Positions 14,720 to 19,877 of a DNA stretch of 19,877 nucleotides are shown in pieces. The notes beneath the pieces were generated by a model that saw only the letters and a program-made list of their open reading frames with translations, was not told where the DNA came from and ran no database searches. Source of the DNA: Brevibacillus sp. (GTDB taxonomy: Bacteria > Bacillota > Bacilli > Brevibacillales > Brevibacillaceae). Location of the stretch: the NCBI GenBank assembly GCA_029240815.1, contig JARDZO010000077.1:1-19877 (forward strand), in the 5' to 3' direction. Position 1 is the first letter of the stretch. Every line of letters begins with the position of its first letter. A program made the translations under genes and the position numbers.

Positions 14720-15392
14720 TCAACAGCAGGCATTCATACAAATGATCTCCAATCGTCTGGGCCGTCCGATGCCATCCGAGAAGCCATACCATCCATTCAA
14801 AGGCGCACCTGATTTTTGGAAATCGTACGAGCTTGACCTCGAACAGCGAATTGACTTGTTTCGCGACAACTGGGCAAAAGCGGGCGGACACTCGTTTCGC
14901 TTTTCCACGATGGAGGACGTAAAGCAATTCATCGTGGAGCAAGCACAGTCGCTGCAAGCCCACCAAGTGCTTCAGCAAAACCAGCCGGAGCTGCTTGCTC
15001 TTCGCCTGAAAGAGCATCTTTCTTCCTGCAAGGTGATGACGTGGAGCCCAGGCAACAGAGACGAATTGGTTGCTCACGCTGCTAGTGCGGATATCGGAAT
15101 ATCGATGGTCGATCAGGCTGTGGCACATACAGGGAGCATTGTCGTCACATCGTCTGGCAACACCGGACGCTCCGTGAGCCTCCTCCCTACGGTGTTTCTG
15201 GCGATCATCCCCGTCGATCGGCTCAAGACTCGTTTAGGCGAAGCATTGGCTACCTATGATGGACGTCCACGGAAGCACTTTCCCGCCGGCATTCACTTCA
15301 TCTCTGGCCCTAGCCGCTCTGCTGACATCGAGAACGATCTGACTATCGGTGTACACGGACCTGGCGTCGTTTTTGCCCTGCTGGTCGGGTAG
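14712..15392 (+). CDS. lutC: LutC, LUD-domain subunit of L-lactate oxidation complex
   Basis: 226 residues, ATG at 14712 overlapping the lutB stop (ATGAGTGA) with AAGGGGGA upstream. It is a single LUD domain. The conserved core DIGISMVDQAVAHTGSIVVTSS (from about residue 127) and the C-terminal GPSRSADIENDLTIGVHGP (from about 200) are typical of LutC. It completes the lutABC set; all three subunits are needed for growth on L-lactate in B. subtilis. No terminator was seen after it, and the regulator gene starts 82 bases on, so co-transcription with that gene is possible. Confidence 0.95.
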   Translation: MSDQQQAFIQMISNRLGRPMPSEKPYHPFKGAPDFWKSYELDLEQRIDLFRDNWAKAGGHSFRFSTMEDVKQFIVEQAQSLQAHQVLQQNQPELLALRLKEHLSSCKVMTWSPGNRDELVAHAASADIGISMVDQAVAHTGSIVVTSSGNTGRSVSLLPTVFLAIIPVDRLKTRLGEALATYDGRPRKHFPAGIHFISGPSRSADIENDLTIGVHGPGVVFALLVG

Positions 15393-15474
15393 GCTTTCCT
15401 CTGCCTCCCGCCCCATCTCAGATGCGTATGTTACAATGATGGGAAACGAAAAAGGAATGTACAGGAGTGTCGAG

Positions 15475-16191
15475 ATGGACCTTTCCAAGCTGGCCAAAAA
15501 AAATCACTACGAGCACATCACCGAGCAAATCAAGCAACTCATTCTTAACGGAGAGCTTGCACCCGGAGATAAATTGCCCTCGACAAAGGATCTGTCGGAA
15601 CAATTCGGCGTCGGACGATCTACTACACGTGAAGCATTGAGCGCCTTGAAAGCAATGGGACTGATCGACATTCGTCAGGGCGGAAACTGCACGGTCAAAA
15701 GTCCGCCGCTTCAAGCGCAGAACTTGTTGCCTGATCTGAAGATATTGCTCACCAATAAACAGACCATACTGGAGCTGCTGGAAGTGCGAAAGTCACTGGA
15801 AGTATCAAACGTCGCCATCGCAGCGCTCAAACGTGATGACCAGGACTTGCTGGCGCTTGCGCAGATTCTGACAGAAATGTCGCAGCATATGGGGAATGAA
15901 GAGATCGGCGAACGGACGGATATGCACTTTCACTCTACACTGGCCCGTTCCACTCACAATTCGATCATGGTAAAGCTGTTTGAAACCATTTCTGCCCAAT
16001 TGGAAGTCGTCATTCGCGAGACACGCAGGGTGGAGATTTATTCGAACCGAGCCGTCTCCCAGCAATTTTACACAGAACACCAATCCATATTTGAGGCTAT
16101 CAAAAATCAAGATGCTGACTTGGCCCAAGCACGAATGAAGGATCATTTGCTGCACGTGGAGGGCATTTTGCTCCGCTACTTGAACGAATGA
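15475..16191 (+). CDS. lutR: LutR-like GntR-family (FadR/FCD) regulator of lactate use
   Basis: 238 residues from the ATG at 15475, chosen because AGGAG lies seven bases before it and the first residues (MDLSKLAKKNHYEHITEQIK) are a normal GntR start; the open frame upstream overlaps lutC. The winged helix covers about 11-75 (LPSTKDLSEQFGVGRSTTRE is the recognition region). The C-terminal FCD effector domain (about 95-230) has the metal-binding set Asp149, His153, His202 and His224, which in this family holds Zn or Ni and helps bind a small carboxylate. Position directly after lutABC suggests it represses that operon and is relieved by lactate, as LutR does in B. subtilis; the assignment of the name rests on context plus family. 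Confidence 0.88.
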   Translation: MDLSKLAKKNHYEHITEQIKQLILNGELAPGDKLPSTKDLSEQFGVGRSTTREALSALKAMGLIDIRQGGNCTVKSPPLQAQNLLPDLKILLTNKQTILELLEVRKSLEVSNVAIAALKRDDQDLLALAQILTEMSQHMGNEEIGERTDMHFHSTLARSTHNSIMVKLFETISAQLEVVIRETRRVEIYSNRAVSQQFYTEHQSIFEAIKNQDADLAQARMKDHLLHVEGILLRYLNE

Positions 16192-16224
16192 AAGCTCTCG
16201 AAAGAATGAATAGGCAAACACCAG

Positions 16225-16251
16225 GCTGTCCGCGGTTGCGGATGGCTTTTT
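16225..16251 (+). terminator. Intrinsic terminator after lutR
   Basis: GCTGTCCGC (16225-16233) pairs with GCGGATGGC (16238-16246), nine pairs with two G-U, around a GGTT loop, followed by TTTTT (16247-16251). It separates the lut region from the kinase operon. Confidence 0.88.
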
Positions 16252-16287
16252 CCCGCTTTTTACAGTCGGTCTCTCTTCCATCAGCAC

Positions 16288-16327
16288 TTGTATTTCGATC
16301 AACAACACTTTATTGTTTTCAACAACA
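16288..16327 (+). promoter_or_regulatory. Candidate promoter with direct repeats before the kinase gene
   Basis: TTGTAT (16288-16293) and TATTGT (16311-16316) are 17 bases apart, matching three and four of six SigA bases. The nonamer TCAACAACA occurs at 16299-16307 and 16319-16327, exactly 20 bases apart (about two helical turns), flanking the -10 box. These could be regulator sites. Confidence 0.35.
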
Positions 16328-16342
16328 AGACGGTGAACGGCG

Positions 16343-18388
16343 GTGCATAGGATGATTCGCGGGAAAAAAATAGGGCTCGGGCTGCTGACAGGGATTGTAC
16401 TGCTCATGCTCATGGGCATGACGATCCCGAGCGAAGTACACCAGGAAAAAGTCATTCGCATCGCGGGTGACAACAACTTTCCTCCTTTTGAATACTTCGC
16501 CCAGTCAGGCGTTTTCAGCGGTTTTAACGTAGACATCATGAACGCCATTTCCATTGAGACGGGGATGCGGATCGAATTTATCCCCTTGCCATGGAACGAA
16601 GCTCTCGAGGCGTTGCGTAACGGACAGGTCGATGCCGTACAAGGAATGAAGTACAGTCCAGCACGCGACAAGCTGTACGACTTCTCAGCTCCTTACTTTT
16701 TAAGCTCACAAGGGATATTCGTCCGCACAGAAAATGTGCACATCTTCGAAATCGGGGACCTGAATGGTCGTAAGGTCTCCATCCAGAAAGCAGATATTGC
16801 AGGTGATCTTTTTCGAGAGCTCCAAAAGACCAACTTCATCGAGACGGACAGCCAGGAAGAAGCTGTCCAGCTGCTTCTCGATGGAAAAGTAGATGCGTTT
16901 GTCGGCAATCGCATCACCGGGCAATATTTTTTGCAGAAAAACAACCAGCAATCACAGATCAAAATCGTAGGCGACCCGATCGATCCTACTGATTATGGCG
17001 TCGCAGTCCTTCCCAAAAATGCGCAACTGCTTACAGAAATCAACAAAGCCATTTCAAAGATTAAGCAGAACGGTACGTATGACAAAATCGAACGCAAATG
17101 GTTCGGGGAGTACATCATGCCTAGCACACTCAATCTGGACCGTCTCCGCCTCTATCTGGAATGGGGCTCTGGCATTGGTTTGCTGATTGTACTGGGAATC
17201 CTATGGTGGAACCGCATGTTGAAAAAAGAAGTGCAGAGAAGAACGTTCCAGATCCACACCATCAATCGGGAGCTGGAAGAAAAAATGGCCTTACTTGAGG
17301 AAAATCTGCAGTTTCAACAGCAGCTGCTCAATAGCACCTACAGCTTTTATGTCACCTTGACCCAGCATGGCCGCATATTCCTGATGAATCGTAAAGCGGT
17401 CGATTTTCTTGATGCCGAGCATCCTTTGGTGGGTCTCCCCATGAGCGGAACGATTCTTGCAGAGTTTATTCCCAGCGATCAGGTCGAGGATGTCCTCCAG
17501 AAGGGCAGCACCTACCTGGAGCAGGAGATCGTTTGGGAACGGGAACGAAACGAGCATACCCAACAACTGGTGATCCGCTACAATATTTTTCCCATCACTT
17601 CAAATGCCAAAGAGATTACGGGTGCCATCATCAACTTCCATGATGTGACCAAGCAAAAGGGTATGGAAAAGAAGCTGGAGAGTGAGAACAGACTGCGTTC
17701 ATTAGGGCAGTTAATCTTGGGGATCGCGCACGAAATTCGAAACCCCCTTACCTCTATTCTCACGTATACGCAGCTCCTGCCTACCAAGTTTGACAATCCA
17801 AAATTCCGTAATTTCTTTGCTCAGCAGGTACCGAGCGAAATCTTGCGGTTGAATGATCTCGTGAATGACCTGCTGGAATATGCACGGCCAAAACCGCCGC
17901 ATCCATCCCGTTTCCGTGCCGCAGAACTGATGGAAGCAGTCCTGCAATTGTGTAGCCAGAAGGCAAAAGAGAAAAAAATTCACGTGTCCCTCAGCCTCCC
18001 ACCTGATTTGTACATTCAGGCAGACGTCAATCAGACGAAGCAGATGTGGATCAATGTCGTTCTAAACGCCATTGAATCGATGGACGAGCAAGGCAAGCTG
18101 AGCATCTGCGGCTATTCGGAGAGGCAGATGGCCGTTATCGAAGTGGAAGACAACGGACACGGGATGACGCCAGAAGACAAATACCGTATTTTCGAGCCTT
18201 TTTTCAGCACCAAAGCGACCGGGGTAGGACTCGGACTCTCCATCACTTATCAATTAATCAAAGAAAACGGCGGTGCGATCGATCTGCACAGTCAGCCCGG
18301 TAATGGAACGACTATGATCATTCGTCTGCCATTGCCACAGGAAGAAACAGAAGGGAAGGACTCTAATGCACCATCTGTTAGTCATTGA
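16343..18388 (+). CDS. Sensor histidine kinase with extracytoplasmic solute-binding (SBP_bac_3) and PAS domains
   Basis: 681 residues from the GTG at 16343 (GGTGA six bases upstream); an ATG nine bases later is the alternative. Order: signal-anchor helix 11-28; periplasmic-binding-protein type 3 domain about 36-258 (DNNFPPFEY, GFNVDIMNAI, YSPARDKLYDFSAPY with the ligand-carboxylate Arg108, and DYG at 217-219); second membrane helix 274-289; coiled linker; PAS-like domain about 325-437; HisKA with phospho-acceptor His463 (IAHEIRNPLTS); HATPase with N box Asn575, G1 DNGHGM (603-608), FEPFFST and G2 GVGLGLS (627-633). All catalytic residues are present. The retained Arg108 suggests an amino acid or small carboxylate ligand. 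The partner regulator overlaps its end by 23 bases. Next to lutABC, lactate or a related acid is an attractive but unproved signal. Confidence 0.94.
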   Translation: MHRMIRGKKIGLGLLTGIVLLMLMGMTIPSEVHQEKVIRIAGDNNFPPFEYFAQSGVFSGFNVDIMNAISIETGMRIEFIPLPWNEALEALRNGQVDAVQGMKYSPARDKLYDFSAPYFLSSQGIFVRTENVHIFEIGDLNGRKVSIQKADIAGDLFRELQKTNFIETDSQEEAVQLLLDGKVDAFVGNRITGQYFLQKNNQQSQIKIVGDPIDPTDYGVAVLPKNAQLLTEINKAISKIKQNGTYDKIERKWFGEYIMPSTLNLDRLRLYLEWGSGIGLLIVLGILWWNRMLKKEVQRRTFQIHTINRELEEKMALLEENLQFQQQLLNSTYSFYVTLTQHGRIFLMNRKAVDFLDAEHPLVGLPMSGTILAEFIPSDQVEDVLQKGSTYLEQEIVWERERNEHTQQLVIRYNIFPITSNAKEITGAIINFHDVTKQKGMEKKLESENRLRSLGQLILGIAHEIRNPLTSILTYTQLLPTKFDNPKFRNFFAQQVPSEILRLNDLVNDLLEYARPKPPHPSRFRAAELMEAVLQLCSQKAKEKKIHVSLSLPPDLYIQADVNQTKQMWINVVLNAIESMDEQGKLSICGYSERQMAVIEVEDNGHGMTPEDKYRIFEPFFSTKATGVGLGLSITYQLIKENGGAIDLHSQPGNGTTMIIRLPLPQEETEGKDSNAPSVSH

Positions 18389-19736
18389 TGATGAACCTGC
18401 CATCTGTCAGTCGCTCGAATTTGCCCTGGAGGAAAAGTATCGCGTCCATACCTTTACAGATCCAGAAGCGGCGCTCGCTTTCCTCCAACAGATCGAGGTG
18501 TCTCTCGTCCTGCTTGATTTAAAAATCGGGGCTTATGATGGAACCGAAGTGCTAAAGGAAATCAAACGGCTCTCACCGGACACGGTGGTGATCATGATGA
18601 CCGCTTACGGAAGCATCTCATCGTCCGTAGAAGCCATGCGACACGGGGCGTTCTATTATTTGACGAAACCACTGATGATGGACGAGCTCGACATTTTACT
18701 TTCCAAAGCCGAAGAGTTCTACCATTTGCAAACACGTGTGAAGTGGCTGAGCGAGGAGTTGGACAAGCTCTCCGACAACTACGGTCTGATCGGAAACAGC
18801 AAAGCTATGCAGCAAACGTTTGATCTGATCAACAAGGTCAAAGACATTGACTCCAACGTCCTGATCAACGGCGAAAGCGGGACCGGCAAGGAAATTGTCG
18901 CCCGCGCGATCCACTATCAGGGACAGCGCAGAAACAAGCGGTTTCAGGCAGTCAACTGTGCCGCTATTCCCGATAACCTATTGGAATCGGAGCTGTTCGG
19001 TTATGAAAAAGGTGCTTTTACCGGAGCCATGCAGAATAAGCCAGGGCAGTTCGTGCTGGCAGACGGCGGTACGATTTTTCTCGATGAAATCGGGGAGATG
19101 GACATGTCGCTGCAAAGCAAGCTGCTGCGTGTCATCCAGGAGCGAACCGTAACCCCGCTGGGCGGTCTGGAGGAGAAGTCCATCGACGTGCGCATCATTG
19201 CTGCAACCAATCGGGACTTGTGGAAAGAAGTAAAGGCAAACCGTTTTCGCGAAGACTTGTTCTATCGGCTCAACGTCATCCCGATTCAGCTCGCTCCTCT
19301 GCGCGAACGAGAAGGGGACGTCCCTCTGCTTGTGCATTCTTTCATCCAGAAGATCAGCGAGCGAATGGGCAAGCCGATTGGCGGTATATCGCAGGAAGCG
19401 CTGCAAGTGCTGGAAAGCTACGATTTCCCCGGCAACATCAGAGAGCTGCAAAACATCGTGGAACGTGCGATTGCGCTGACCAGCTCCTCGCTGATCGAAA
19501 AGCGGGACCTGCCAAAGGAAATGCAAGGCACACAGCCCAAGCAAGTGACCAGTAAGCAAAAGCTGATCCCCGTCTACGTGGGTGATACCTTGGAGCAGAT
19601 TGAAAAAAGAGTCATCCTGCACACACTCGCCAATCAGGAGGGAAATCGCCGCAAAACAGCGCAAATGCTGGAAATGGGTGAACGAACCTTACGGGATAAA
19701 CTGAGAAAATATAAGGAAGAGCAAGAAGAAGATTAG
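18366..19736 (+). CDS. NtrC-type sigma-54-dependent response regulator
   Basis: 456 residues, ATG at 18366 within the kinase gene, with GGGAAGGA upstream. The receiver domain (1-120) has Asp8-Asp9, phospho-acceptor Asp51, Thr79 and Lys101. The AAA+ domain (about 140-370) has Walker A GESGTGKE (169-176), the sigma-54-contacting loop GAFTGA (216-221) and Walker B GGTIFLDEIGEMD. A Fis-type helix-turn-helix ends the protein (about 413-450, ANQEGNRRKTAQMLEMGERTLRDKL). It should be phosphorylated by the upstream kinase and then use ATP to open RpoN promoters. No clear TGGCAC-N5-TTGC element was found in the intergenic regions here, so its target gene, often a transporter or catabolic gene next door, probably lies to the right of the window. 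Confidence 0.96.
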   Translation: MHHLLVIDDEPAICQSLEFALEEKYRVHTFTDPEAALAFLQQIEVSLVLLDLKIGAYDGTEVLKEIKRLSPDTVVIMMTAYGSISSSVEAMRHGAFYYLTKPLMMDELDILLSKAEEFYHLQTRVKWLSEELDKLSDNYGLIGNSKAMQQTFDLINKVKDIDSNVLINGESGTGKEIVARAIHYQGQRRNKRFQAVNCAAIPDNLLESELFGYEKGAFTGAMQNKPGQFVLADGGTIFLDEIGEMDMSLQSKLLRVIQERTVTPLGGLEEKSIDVRIIAATNRDLWKEVKANRFREDLFYRLNVIPIQLAPLREREGDVPLLVHSFIQKISERMGKPIGGISQEALQVLESYDFPGNIRELQNIVERAIALTSSSLIEKRDLPKEMQGTQPKQVTSKQKLIPVYVGDTLEQIEKRVILHTLANQEGNRRKTAQMLEMGERTLRDKLRKYKEEQEED

Positions 19737-19773
19737 GACGGGCGGCAGAAATGGCCGTCGGCAGTTTTCGCAG

Positions 19774-19798
19774 GGTGGCAGATTTGGCCACCTTTTTT
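19774..19798 (+). terminator. Intrinsic terminator of the kinase/regulator operon
   Basis: GGTGGC (19774-19779) pairs with GCCACC (19787-19792) around a seven-base loop, followed by TTTTTT (19793-19798). A weaker hairpin, GACGG...CCGTC (19737-19759), precedes it. The remaining 79 bases to the window end show no gene start. Confidence 0.88.
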
Positions 19799-19877
19799 GC
19801 GCTTTCAAAAGGATCGTACGACGAAGCACACCTCAAACAAAAATGGCTTGGGACAGCCTTCTATTGTCATTTCCATC

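Noticed and set aside
15349..15474. Extended N-terminus of the LutR-like regulator to 15349
   Set aside because: It overlaps lutC, lacks GntR similarity, and AGGAG before 15475 supports the shorter protein.
15805..16671. 288-codon minus-strand frame covering the end of lutR, the terminator and the start of the kinase gene
   Set aside because: It crosses a strong plus-strand terminator and two well-supported genes and shows no domain.
18978..19664. 228-codon minus-strand frame opposite the sigma-54 regulator
   Set aside because: It is a mirror of a conserved AAA+ domain and has no credible motif of its own.
19846..19877. TGGCTTGGGACAGC near the right edge as a sigma-54 promoter for the next gene
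   Set aside because: The GG and GC pairs are one base too close and the -12 element lacks TTGC; the downstream gene is not visible.

Overview
The window looks like chromosomal DNA of a Gram-positive, low-to-mid GC Firmicute, most likely Brevibacillus or a close Paenibacillaceae relative. Supporting signs are strong GGAGG-type ribosome sites, frequent GTG starts, lipobox and Sec signal peptides, a copper-amine-oxidase-N/GHL10 secreted protein, a stand-alone bacterial nitric oxide synthase and a lutABC lactate operon. The genus is inferred from gene content and style, not from a database search.

Left part (1-6400), cell envelope. A secreted von Willebrand A protein (cut by the left edge) runs leftward. 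Facing away from it is a tightly coupled three-gene set: a 49-residue single-pass membrane protein, a zinc-ribbon protein with two membrane spans, and a membrane-anchored protein with a large external region ending in an SH3 domain. A bidirectional hairpin separates this set from a convergent LCAT/lipase-like hydrolase. A secreted GHL10 (DUF187) glycosidase-like protein with a tandem copper-amine-oxidase-N module follows.

Middle part (6400-12260, almost all on the minus strand). Here lie a nitric oxide synthase oxygenase with its own promoter and terminator, a decayed C-terminal scrap of an MFS drug-efflux protein, a complete SsuABC/TauABC/NMT1-type ABC importer operon (binding lipoprotein, ATPase, permease) ending in a terminator, a DinB-family protein, and a TetR regulator. 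Two nearly identical 14-bp palindromes lie in front of dinB.

Right part (12261-19877, plus strand), carboxylate use and sensing. lutABC (L-lactate oxidation to pyruvate) is made of overlapping genes and is followed by a LutR-like GntR/FadR regulator and a strong terminator. Next comes a two-gene signalling operon: a histidine kinase with an extracytoplasmic amino/organic-acid-binding domain plus PAS, and an NtrC-type sigma-54 activator with an intact GAFTGA loop. A terminator closes it. The likely theme is lactate or related carboxylate use under two repressor-type regulators, with a sigma-54 system sensing an external small carboxylate or amino acid. No convincing sigma-54 promoter was found inside the window, so the activator's target is probably beyond the right edge.

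I saw no rRNA, tRNA, CRISPR array, insertion sequence or phage gene. The least described pieces are the envelope locus at 1-3546 and the kinase/activator pair beside lutABC.
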